DNA of 58,575 nt, from positions 1 through 58,575 of the forward strand of contig CAYYNB010000016.1 of assembly GCA_964472565.1 (NCBI GenBank), written 5' to 3'. This document shows positions 24,418 to 31,716 of the stretch, piece by piece (position 1 is the first letter of the stretch; every line of letters starts with the position of its first letter). Below the pieces are notes generated by a model that did no database searches, was not told the origin of the DNA, and saw nothing but the letters and a program-made list of their open reading frames with translations. Origin of the DNA: DATAMF01 sp964472565. GTDB taxonomy: Bacteria > Chloroflexota > Anaerolineae > Aggregatilineales > Aggregatilineaceae. The translations under genes and the position numbers were made by a program.

Positions 24418-26804
24418 TACGGACACTCGCCCGGTAACTCTGCGATGGGCTGGACCTGCACCTGCGCGAGGATGGCCTGATCCGGGTCGGCGGACAGATC
24501 GGCTGGCGCGAAATCCAGCGGAAACGAGGCGCGGGCGGTGGTATCGCGGATTTCGAGGATCACCGTGCTGGGCTGACCCGCCGCGCTGACGAAACGCAGC
24601 GGCAGATCGAGGCGGTAGGGGGTGATGCCACAGAGCAGCACATCCGCGCCGCTGGTCGTGGCGGACCAATACAGGGTGTAGCGCGGCATCCCGCCTTGCA
24701 GCAGCCATTGATCGAAGAACCAGCTTAAATCCTGCCCGCTGACCTCTTCCGCCATCCGCCAAAAATCCAGTGATCCGGCGGGGCGATCACGGTAGGTGTC
24801 CACGTAGCGGCGCAGCAACTCGAAAAAGGCATCATCCCCAATTTCATCACGCAGCATATGCAGCAGCCACGCCCCTTGTTTATACGTCACGGTGCCGAAG
24901 GTTTCCGCCGGGGCAGGGAGCAGCAGCGGAGTCGTGCGGCTGTCGGAAAGCAGCGCCTGTTCCGCGAGGGTGCGCGAGGCCTGGGCCGATTCGAAGCCGT
25001 AGCGCTGTTCCTCAGCTAACCATTCCGCGTAGGTGGCAAATCCTTCGTTGAGCCAGATGTCCGCCCAGGTCGCCGGGGTGACGGTGTTGCCGTACCACTG
25101 GTGCGCGAGTTCATGGGCAATCAGCGCGAACATTTCCTCTTCGGTGGCGTCTAATACACTGTCGGGCATGAGGGTCAGAGTTTGGGTTTCGAGCGCCATA
25201 CCCGCTTCCGGCGCGACGATGTGGCCATAGGTATCGAAGGGGTAGGGGCCGAATAAATCCGCCAGAATAGACAGTGTTTCCCCGGTGTAACTGAACACGG
25301 CGCGGCCATCCTCCTGGCGATCCGGATAAACATAGTGGCGGATGATCACGCCGTTGGATGTCGGCTCATCCAGGGCGGCGTAATCGCCCACCGCGACTTC
25401 AACCAGATAGGTCGCCATCGGGGCGGACATGGTGTAATGGTAGGTCTGGGTGTTGTCGTCGTGCAGCGTCGTGGCGATCAGATGGCCGTTTGCAATCGCA
25501 TCCAGGGGATCACGGGTGCGCAGATAAAAATCATAGGTGGCGCGATCACTGGGGTGATCGTTGCAGGGGAACCAGGTCCGCGCGGCGTCGGGTTCGTTGA
25601 GCGTGTAGACCTGATCGCCGCGCATGATCATGCCGATGGAGAAATAGGGCATGTACGGGCTGGTATAGGGTTGGGGCGCGGCGGAATAGGTGATGCTCAC
25701 CTCGAAGGTGGTCCCGTAATCAACGGACTTGGGAAGCTGGATGATCAGCTTGGTGTCTTTGGCGACAAAGGCGACCTGGGTGCCGTTGATATTCACATCG
25801 GTGACAGTCAGGCCGATGGCATCCAGACTGAAAGTGGCTAACTGGTGATTCGTGGCGCGGATGTCGAGCACCGTCTGGCCCTGAAGCGTGCCGTTGGGCA
25901 GATCGAAATCGAGATGGAGATCGTAGTGCAGCACGTCGATCCCGCCGTTGCCCGTGCCGGGAATCAGCGGATCGTCAAGCGAACTGGCTCCCATAACCGG
26001 GGTGGTGGCGGCTTCGGAGAGGACAGCGGTCAGCGCGTCATTCTGCATCTCATCGTTGGCCGCAAAGAGATCGTGAATCCAGGCGGCGGCGGGGGTGATC
26101 CAGGTGGTTTGATCGTCGCCCGCGCGCCACGCCAGCCCGATCAGATGGCCTGTTGCGGGATCGAAAACAGGCGTACCGGGACTCAGGGATTTGGTTGTGT
26201 TCAGAATGAGCGACGGGACGCGCCAGGGTCCGGTGAGTTGGTCGGCGGCGGGGAGAAGCTGCGGCTGGCCGGGTTGCAGCGAAGTATCTGTGGTGGGAAT
26301 GAGCATGCTCAGGCGGGTGGGCACAAAACCGCGCGTTTCGGCGGTCAGGGCATCCACGGCAAAGATCGCAATATCGTAGCGGCGGCTGGCGTAGATCAGG
26401 TGATCGAGCGGGACGGGTTCGCCGTCGTTGGCGGTGAAGGTCGTCCCGGCGATGGTGGCATAAGGCGTGCAGGCGCTGTCCGATTCCGCCAGCGGCGTCC
26501 AGACGGAACCGCACAGCGCCAGGTTGAGCAGATTCTCGCCGGGATCGGTGGCTTTGTCGTCGTCGTAGCGGAGCAGTTGGCGGCTGGGAGAGAGCGGTGG
26601 ATCGTCGGCGGTGTAGGCTGCGCCATCGAGTGTCCAGGGGTGCCAGTTGGTCAGGATCAGGCCGTGCCCCAGATAGACGCCCGACACGGTGCGGTTATCG
26701 GGTAAATGGGCGGATACCAGCGGCGAGGGCGGGGCATCCTGAGCCGCAACGTGCGGCGCAACCAAAACCAGGCACAGTATCAAACAGGCAAGCCGCTTGA
26801 TCAT
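24417..26804 (-). CDS. Exported M1-family zinc aminopeptidase with an N-terminal trypsin-like domain
   Basis: A signal peptide (about residues 1-22) is followed by a region with trypsin-fold landmarks: GHGLILTNWH (His55), RRYDIAIF (Asp144) and SLSPGTPVF...GLAW (206-226). In the last, the usual GxSG serine column reads P/S without the GxSG pattern, so this domain is probably inactive. From about residue 285 comes an M1 peptidase: the AGMALETQT exopeptidase motif, HELAHQ (564-568) and Glu587 forming HExxH-x18-E, and the catalytic tyrosine in VTYKQGAWLL (about 641). It would clip N-terminal residues from peptides outside the cytoplasm. The 795-residue gene is monocistronic and divergent from the TIR-FGE genes. 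Confidence 0.88.
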   Translation of the reverse strand: MIKRLACLILCLVLVAPHVAAQDAPPSPLVSAHLPDNRTVSGVYLGHGLILTNWHPWTLDGAAYTADDPPLSPSRQLLRYDDDKATDPGENLLNLALCGSVWTPLAESDSACTPYATIAGTTFTANDGEPVPLDHLIYASRRYDIAIFAVDALTAETRGFVPTRLSMLIPTTDTSLQPGQPQLLPAADQLTGPWRVPSLILNTTKSLSPGTPVFDPATGHLIGLAWRAGDDQTTWITPAAAWIHDLFAANDEMQNDALTAVLSEAATTPVMGASSLDDPLIPGTGNGGIDVLHYDLHLDFDLPNGTLQGQTVLDIRATNHQLATFSLDAIGLTVTDVNINGTQVAFVAKDTKLIIQLPKSVDYGTTFEVSITYSAAPQPYTSPYMPYFSIGMIMRGDQVYTLNEPDAARTWFPCNDHPSDRATYDFYLRTRDPLDAIANGHLIATTLHDDNTQTYHYTMSAPMATYLVEVAVGDYAALDEPTSNGVIIRHYVYPDRQEDGRAVFSYTGETLSILADLFGPYPFDTYGHIVAPEAGMALETQTLTLMPDSVLDATEEEMFALIAHELAHQWYGNTVTPATWADIWLNEGFATYAEWLAEEQRYGFESAQASRTLAEQALLSDSRTTPLLLPAPAETFGTVTYKQGAWLLHMLRDEIGDDAFFELLRRYVDTYRDRPAGSLDFWRMAEEVSGQDLSWFFDQWLLQGGMPRYTLYWSATTSGADVLLCGITPYRLDLPLRFVSAAGQPSTVILEIRDTTARASFPLDFAPADLSADPDQAILAQVQVQPIAELPGECP

Positions 26805-26894
26805 AATTTCATCCCATTCTGTGGTGAGTAGACACGGCTGTGATCAATTATGGCAAAGAAACGGGGCGGGACCAATGCGACGTAGGTCAGGCGA

Positions 26895-26924
26895 TTGTCA
26901 GGCGGCGGTTTTATAGGACATAAT
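26895..26924 (+). promoter_or_regulatory. Promoter of the first TIR-FGE gene
   Basis: TTGTCA (26895-26900) and CATAAT (26919-26924) are separated by 18 bases. The same GATTGTCAGGCGG...CATAATGAGGGGG pattern recurs ahead of the second TIR-FGE gene. Confidence 0.6.
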
Positions 26925-26947
26925 GAGGGGGCATTGGGGAGCCAACC

Positions 26948-28336
26948 ATGAAAATATTTATCAGTTACGCTCAGGTTGATGAAAAAGATGTCCGCAAATT
27001 GGTGGAAGTTCTGCGCCGCGCGCACCATGAACCCTGGTTTGATCAACAATTGGTGGCGGGAAAGCTCTTCGATAAGCAGTTGTTGGCAGCCATCCAATCC
27101 TGTGACTGCTTTTTGTATGCGCTGACGCCGGAATCGGTGGCGTCGCGCTGGTGCCAGTGGGAATTTTCGCAGGCGGTGCATGCCGGGAAGCCGATCCTGC
27201 CAGTGTTGATGCAGTCGAATGCACCGCTGACGGGGATTTTGAAACGTATCCAGCATGTAGATTGGAGCCAGGGAGGGGATGTCAGCACGGCGGCGGAGTT
27301 GGTGGCCTGCGTGGATACGGCGGAGCCTGTTTCTTCCGATGATGTGCCGCTGCTGCCGGTGCCGGATGACGAACCGGAGCGCCCGGTAGAGCCTGAACCG
27401 TTGGTTCGGGATTGGGCGGGCGAGGCGTTCGATAAGGCGCATGAATTGTTTCTGGCGGGCGATTATGAGCGGGCGCTGAAACTGGTTACATACTGCCTGA
27501 AGCTGGAGCCGGAGCATCATGAAGCCATCGTTCTCTTCCAGCAGATCGAGGAAGGGCTTGGAAAACCGCCTACGCCGCCGCTGGTCCCGGTCGCCGAACC
27601 CAAAATTATGACTCCGGTTCCGACGGTTCCGCGCGCGCTGCGACTGGAAGGGATTCTGCCGCGCCCGTTCGATTGGATGCATGTGGGGGCGGGAACGGTG
27701 ACGCTGGAAGATGCCCATAATCGAGGGGGAACACGCGGCGGCCAAACGTCGATTCCGGGGTTCTGGATCGCCAAGTATCCGATTACGAATGCGCAGTTCC
27801 AGGTGTTCGTGAAAAAAGGGTATGCCGAGGCGCAGTGGTGGGCGTATGCGGATAAGGCGAAACGCTGGTGGACCAAACATCCGAAGGCCGCGGAAACGGG
27901 CGTCGAAGGGAATGATCTGCCGCGTACGAATGTGTGCTGGTATGAGGCGCTGGCGTTTTGTGCCTGGTTGAGCGAGAAGGCCCAATTGACGGTGACGCTG
28001 CCGACGGAGCAGCAGTGGCAGCGCGCCGCTGTGGGGGATGAGGCGTGGGTGTATCCGTGGGGCGAACAGTTTGACAGCCGGTTGTGTAATGTCAGCAACG
28101 GCGGCCCCACCCCGGTGACGCAGTATCCCGATGGGGCGAGTCCGTTTGGGGTGATGGACCTGATCGGGAATGTGTGGGAGTGGTGTTTGAGCGACTGGAA
28201 AAATGGCACGCAGCGCGCGGTGCGGGGCGGGGCGTATTCCAGCGTGCCGTATGTCGCGCGGGCGGGGTACCGGTTGGGGCACGATCCCGAATTCCGGCAT
28301 GAGAGTATTGGGTTTCGGGTGGTGCTTCAGCCGTGA
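26948..28336 (+). CDS. TIR domain-linker-FGE-sulfatase domain protein, paralogue 1
   Basis: This is a putative signalling or immune effector of 462 residues. Residues 1-115 form a TIR domain (MKIFISYAQVDEKDV...). Its candidate catalytic Glu72 sits in SRWCQWEF, as in NAD-cleaving TIRs. Residues about 155-215 form a TPR-like helical pair (GEAFDKAHELFLAGDYERALKLV). From about residue 255 comes a formylglycine-generating-enzyme/C-type-lectin fold domain (GFWIAKYPITNAQFQVFV, GNVWEWCLSDW, AVRGGAYSS, GFRVVL). The active cysteines of true FGE are not evident, so this is likely a binding module. Its C-terminal RGGAYSS...GFRV segment uses ordinary codons, unlike the paralogue. Near-identical architecture follows in tandem. 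Confidence 0.9.
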   Translation: MKIFISYAQVDEKDVRKLVEVLRRAHHEPWFDQQLVAGKLFDKQLLAAIQSCDCFLYALTPESVASRWCQWEFSQAVHAGKPILPVLMQSNAPLTGILKRIQHVDWSQGGDVSTAAELVACVDTAEPVSSDDVPLLPVPDDEPERPVEPEPLVRDWAGEAFDKAHELFLAGDYERALKLVTYCLKLEPEHHEAIVLFQQIEEGLGKPPTPPLVPVAEPKIMTPVPTVPRALRLEGILPRPFDWMHVGAGTVTLEDAHNRGGTRGGQTSIPGFWIAKYPITNAQFQVFVKKGYAEAQWWAYADKAKRWWTKHPKAAETGVEGNDLPRTNVCWYEALAFCAWLSEKAQLTVTLPTEQQWQRAAVGDEAWVYPWGEQFDSRLCNVSNGGPTPVTQYPDGASPFGVMDLIGNVWEWCLSDWKNGTQRAVRGGAYSSVPYVARAGYRLGHDPEFRHESIGFRVVLQP

Positions 28337-28365
28337 TTGTCAGGCGGGGGATTCCTGCGCATAAT
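28337..28365 (+). promoter_or_regulatory. Promoter of the second TIR-FGE gene (duplicate of the first)
   Basis: TTGTCA (28337-28342) and CATAAT (28360-28365) are separated by 17 bases, beginning one base after the stop of the first TIR-FGE gene. The sequence matches the upstream copy over the promoter. Confidence 0.6.
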
Positions 28366-28404
28366 GAGGGGGTGCCGCGTGGATTCTAAGTGTCGAGTCA
28401 GTTT

Positions 28405-29751
28405 ATGAAGATATTTATCAGTTATGCCCATGTAGACGAGTACCGGGTGCGGGAACTCGTGGACATTTTGCGCGATTCGGAATTTGAACCCTGGTTCGAT
28501 CAGCGGTTGGTGGTCGGGCGGGCCTGGGAGGAACAAATTCTGGCTGCGATTCAGGATTGCGAACGATTTTTGTATGCCCTGACGCCGGAATCGGTTCAGT
28601 CGCGGTGGTGCCAGTGGGAATTTGCGCAGGCGGTGCATGCCGGGAAGCCGATTATTCCAGTGCTGGTGCAAAAAATGGGTACGCTGCCCGGCGTGTTAGC
28701 GGGAATCCAGTATGCGGATTTCAGCAATGGGCCGCAGCCGCGCGCGGTAGCCAAGCTGATCACGGGGGTGATGGGCGCGAAAGTCATCTCGCCGGATGGA
28801 GTGCCGCTGCTACCTGCTTCGCATGACAAGCCGGAGCGCCCGGTGGAGACAGTGAAAAGCAGCCGGAAGTTAGGTGATCAACTGTATGAGGATGCCTACA
28901 GCCTGTTCCGGCAGAAGCACTATGTTGAGGCGTTGGAACTGCTGCATGATTGTTTGTTGATCGATGAAAATCATGTTGAGGCGCAAAAACTGCTCGTGTT
29001 GGTGGAACGACGATTGCCGCTTGTTCCTGTAACTGATATTCTGCCGCCGCCGTTTGAGTGGGTGGAGATTCCGGCAGGGAAGGTGACGCTGGAAGATGCA
29101 AGCAGAGATGGCGGCACAGCGGGCGGAGAATACAAGGTTCCGGGGTTTTGGATGGCGAAGTATCCGATTACCAATGCGCAGTATCAGGTGTTTGTGGAGC
29201 AGGGGTATCGTGAGCCGAGGTGGTGGGATTATTCGGAAGCGGCGAGGGCGTGGCAGGATAAACACGAGGTAGCCGAAAAAACAGGATTTAAGGGGAATAA
29301 TCTTCCCCGAACTAATGTGAATTGGTATGAGGCGATAGCATTTTGCCGCTGGCTGAGTGACCGGACATGGCTAAAGATTACGCTGCCGACGGAGCAGCAG
29401 TGGCAGCGTGCCGCGCAGGGGTATGATGGGCGGGAATATCCCTGGGGGAATGAGTTTGATGCAAAGCGCTGCAATGTAAACACGGACAGACCGACTTCTG
29501 TGACACAATATCCCAATGGGGTGAGTCCATTTGGGGTGATGGATCTGAGCGGGAATGTATGGGAGTGGTGTTTGACGACGTGGGGAGATGATAGTACTGC
29601 GCTGGATGGAGACGCGCGGCGTGTGGTGCGGGGCGGGTCGTGCTCCTCCATCACTCGGTCCAGCGCCCGCTGTGTGTCTCGCTTCGACTGCAATCCGGGC
29701 GACTGGTACGACTTTGTCGGTTTTCGGGTGGCATGCGCATCCCCCATCTAA
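28405..29751 (+). CDS. TIR domain-linker-FGE-sulfatase domain protein, paralogue 2, with DGR-like variable C-terminus
   Basis: This tandem paralogue of the preceding gene is 448 residues from ATG 28405. I chose that start because it gives MKIFISYAHVDEY, matching paralogue 1. A GTG 28390 would add five residues. It has a TIR domain with SRWCQWEF, a TPR-like linker and an FGE/C-type-lectin domain (GFWMAKYPITNAQYQVFV, GNVWEWCLTTW, VVRGGSCSS...VGFRVA). In the last 36 sense codons, 28 end in C or T and the residues are scattered S/C/I/T/R/F/D/Y. The preceding part uses mostly G-ending codons. The pattern around the fixed ARC..R...NPGDW...VGFRVACASPI resembles a diversity-generating-retroelement variable region. 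Confidence 0.88.
   Translation: MKIFISYAHVDEYRVRELVDILRDSEFEPWFDQRLVVGRAWEEQILAAIQDCERFLYALTPESVQSRWCQWEFAQAVHAGKPIIPVLVQKMGTLPGVLAGIQYADFSNGPQPRAVAKLITGVMGAKVISPDGVPLLPASHDKPERPVETVKSSRKLGDQLYEDAYSLFRQKHYVEALELLHDCLLIDENHVEAQKLLVLVERRLPLVPVTDILPPPFEWVEIPAGKVTLEDASRDGGTAGGEYKVPGFWMAKYPITNAQYQVFVEQGYREPRWWDYSEAARAWQDKHEVAEKTGFKGNNLPRTNVNWYEAIAFCRWLSDRTWLKITLPTEQQWQRAAQGYDGREYPWGNEFDAKRCNVNTDRPTSVTQYPNGVSPFGVMDLSGNVWEWCLTTWGDDSTALDGDARRVVRGGSCSSITRSSARCVSRFDCNPGDWYDFVGFRVACASPI
29632..29751 (+). other. Candidate DGR variable region at the 3' end of the TIR-FGE gene
   Basis: Codons from 29641 to the stop show an abrupt switch to NNC/NNT codons at positions that in FGE-type DGR targets are templated from AAC/AAT. 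Between them lie constant segments such as GCCCGCTGT and GTCGGTTTTCGGGTGGC. A hairpin (GCTGATC at 29759-29765, GATCGGC at 29769-29775) follows the stop. No template repeat or reverse transcriptase was found in the window, so this is a candidate only. Confidence 0.55.
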
Positions 29752-29823
29752 AGGTGTTGCTGATCATTGATCGGCGCAGGGGATGGGCGCAAAGGGTGTT
29801 TGCTCGGCGGGCAGGGGATGAGC

Positions 29824-29846
29824 GGGGCAATTACGTGAACTGCCCC
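29824..29846. repeat. GGGGCAATT-type intergenic palindrome
   Basis: GGGGCA (29824-29829) and TGCCCC (29841-29846) form the arms of an imperfect palindrome with inner pairs AATT/AACT around ACGTG. It resembles the elements at 15584 and 24397. Confidence 0.55.
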
Positions 29847-29879
29847 GGCTGCAAAACGGTGTCCAAACGCTGTTCGGCG

Positions 29880-30290
29880 TCAGTTGGCGCGGTAGCCGCT
29901 GAAAACCCGGTGCTGGGCCGCGTCAATAAACGCTTTGAGTTTCGCTTTCACTTCCTTTGCCACCGGCAGCCCAAATTCATTGTGGGCATAGAGGGCGCTG
30001 GTGCAGAACATGGCGTGCGCGTGCAGCGCGTCTTCGGTCCAGCAGTGCAGCGCATCCTCGGCATCCGGCGACATGACAAATTCGCTGGCCTTGACGATCA
30101 GGTCAAACGCCTGGGCGCGGTGGCTGGCCTCTTCGAACATGGTCAGGAAATGCGCGCGCTCCCGCGAATCGAGCATATCACCGGCATCAACCATCACCTG
30201 GACGTGGGCTTCGGGGCTGAGCGGCTGGTAGCCCGGTGAGACGAGCACAAAGCGAAAACCTTCAAGTGTGAGTTCGAGTTTGGCACCCAT
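29880..30290 (-). CDS. Unrecognised 136-residue soluble protein
   Basis: I do not recognise a family. The protein begins with a short beta-like stretch (MGAKLELTLEGFRFVLVSPG). It is then mostly helical, with several histidines and two cysteines (DALHCWTEDALHAHAMFCTSAL, residues about 80-105). There is no signal peptide or membrane segment. It ends with a basic helix (KEVKAKLKAFIDAAQHRVF). The gene lies 20 bases downstream of the CpaF-like ATPase gene on the same strand, so the two are probably one transcript. Codon use matches the genome, supporting a real gene. Confidence 0.65.
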   Translation of the reverse strand: MGAKLELTLEGFRFVLVSPGYQPLSPEAHVQVMVDAGDMLDSRERAHFLTMFEEASHRAQAFDLIVKASEFVMSPDAEDALHCWTEDALHAHAMFCTSALYAHNEFGLPVAKEVKAKLKAFIDAAQHRVFSGYRAN

Positions 30291-30310
30291 AGTTGTAGTC
30301 CAAATCTATA

Positions 30311-31558
30311 TTAAGGCCAGAAATCGTCTGGCAGATCAAGCTCACGCATCGAACGATTGGCGCGCCAGCCGCTCTCGTGTTCAGACAGCAGCGGCGAGAG
30401 GGTCAGCGTGTCCGCCGACTCATCCAGAACCCATTCCGCGATCTGATGGGGCTTGTAAGCGACGACAAAAGGTAAATGCCGGGCCAGCGCGCGGTGGATG
30501 TCGCGCTGATCCACTGTTTGAAACTGCTTGCGGATGACCATGCTCAAGGCGCTGCGCAGGCGATCCGGCTGGCTGGTGCCGCGAAACACCCACAGGTAAT
30601 GGGGCGCGTCGGGACGAGTTAAAGCATTCCAGACTGCCGCCGATTCGTCGCCGCGAATTTCATCGATCAGGAGCCAGTCGGGCTGATCGTCGAGCGCGGC
30701 CTGAATCTGGGTGACGAAATCTGCGCCGGGTTGATCGGAGCGGCGCTGGACTTCGGCGGGCAGATGCATCTCGGCGCTGCGTTCGACGGCGGTAATCGCG
30801 GCGTCAGGGGGCAGCGTCGCGGCGAGGGCGGCGGCCAATGTCGTTTTGCCCATACTCACATCCCCCACGATCAGCAGCCCGTAGCCTCCGCGTAAAATCG
30901 CTTGCAGCAGCGCGGCGGCTTGCGGCGGCACCAGCGCTTCGAGGGGATGCGGCTGGCGGGGATGCAGGCGGATCGTCAGGCTGTAATCGGGACTGACCGG
31001 CGGGCAGACGACGGTCACGCGGGCGGGACGTCCGAGCAGCACGACACCCGTTTCGACGAACGGATCGGCTTCGGACATCACGCGCCCGGCTGTCGCCAGC
31101 ACGCGCTCCAGAATGCCGTGCAGGTGCGCCCGATCATCAAATTCAACCGGGATGCTCTGCATTTTCCCCAGCCCATAGCGGGCGTGAATATCGGCGGGGC
31201 CGTTGACGGTGATTTCGGTGATGTTGTCGTCGGCCAGATAGCTGTCCAGCGGGCCGAATGAGAACAGGTTGCGGTAGGTTTTGTCGAGCAGGGCGGCTTT
31301 TTCCGTGCCCGATAAGGTGATGGACTCTACCGCCAGCAGATAATCGATCACTTCGCGCAGCATGTCACGACGTTTGTCTTCGGTATCCAGGTCCAGCAGA
31401 ATATCGGCGCGGCTGGCGGTTTCGTCCTGAAATTCCTGCTCGATCCGCTCACGCAGCGCTTCCAGCGAATACCGGGGCCTGCCGGATCGTCCGGGGATGA
31501 TCGGGGAAAGGGGGCTGCTGGAATGCCCGTTTTTGTTGGCCTGTGAGTCGTCGTGCAT
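30311..31558 (-). CDS. CpaF/TadA-family secretion-type ATPase, orphan
   Basis: This P-loop ATPase of the type II/IV secretion superfamily is 415 residues long. The N-terminal part is disordered (Ser/Pro/Arg), then comes the CpaF N-domain (FSFGPLDSYLADDNITEITVNGP). The catalytic domain has Walker A GDVSMGKTT (about residues 232-240) and Walker B/Asp box DWLLIDEIRGDES, then HYLWVFRGTSQPDRLRSALSMV. In true CpaF this last region carries a histidine-rich Asp/His-box motif; here it is altered. Well-known partners (TadB, TadC, pilins) are absent. It may act with distant tad genes or have a new role. ATG 31558 follows AAGGAAGGA. Confidence 0.8.
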   Translation of the reverse strand: MHDDSQANKNGHSSSPLSPIIPGRSGRPRYSLEALRERIEQEFQDETASRADILLDLDTEDKRRDMLREVIDYLLAVESITLSGTEKAALLDKTYRNLFSFGPLDSYLADDNITEITVNGPADIHARYGLGKMQSIPVEFDDRAHLHGILERVLATAGRVMSEADPFVETGVVLLGRPARVTVVCPPVSPDYSLTIRLHPRQPHPLEALVPPQAAALLQAILRGGYGLLIVGDVSMGKTTLAAALAATLPPDAAITAVERSAEMHLPAEVQRRSDQPGADFVTQIQAALDDQPDWLLIDEIRGDESAAVWNALTRPDAPHYLWVFRGTSQPDRLRSALSMVIRKQFQTVDQRDIHRALARHLPFVVAYKPHQIAEWVLDESADTLTLSPLLSEHESGWRANRSMRELDLPDDFWP

Positions 31559-31716
31559 ATCTGCGTCCTTCCTTAATTCTAAGCTTATACAATTATGCGT
31601 AATTTGCAAGTGCTATGTTGCATTAATTTCTAGATACGTGTATGGAAACGTGACCGTACCTGTGCATCAGACATGATTCAGGTATGATAGATGATTTCCG
31701 TGAAAGGGGAGAATTT

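Noticed and set aside
26801..28300. 499-residue minus-strand frame over the first TIR-FGE gene
   Set aside because: Arginine- and proline-rich antisense translation with no domain; the plus-strand TIR-FGE gene is clearly real.
26948..28336. First TIR-FGE gene as a second DGR target
   Set aside because: Its C-terminal RGGAYSS...GFRV segment uses ordinary mixed codons and shows no NNC/NNT bias, so it is treated as a non-variable paralogue.
29752..29880. Template repeat or reverse transcriptase just downstream of the variable region
   Set aside because: No copy of the conserved variable-region core and no reading frame with a YxDD-type reverse-transcriptase motif was seen there or elsewhere in the window.
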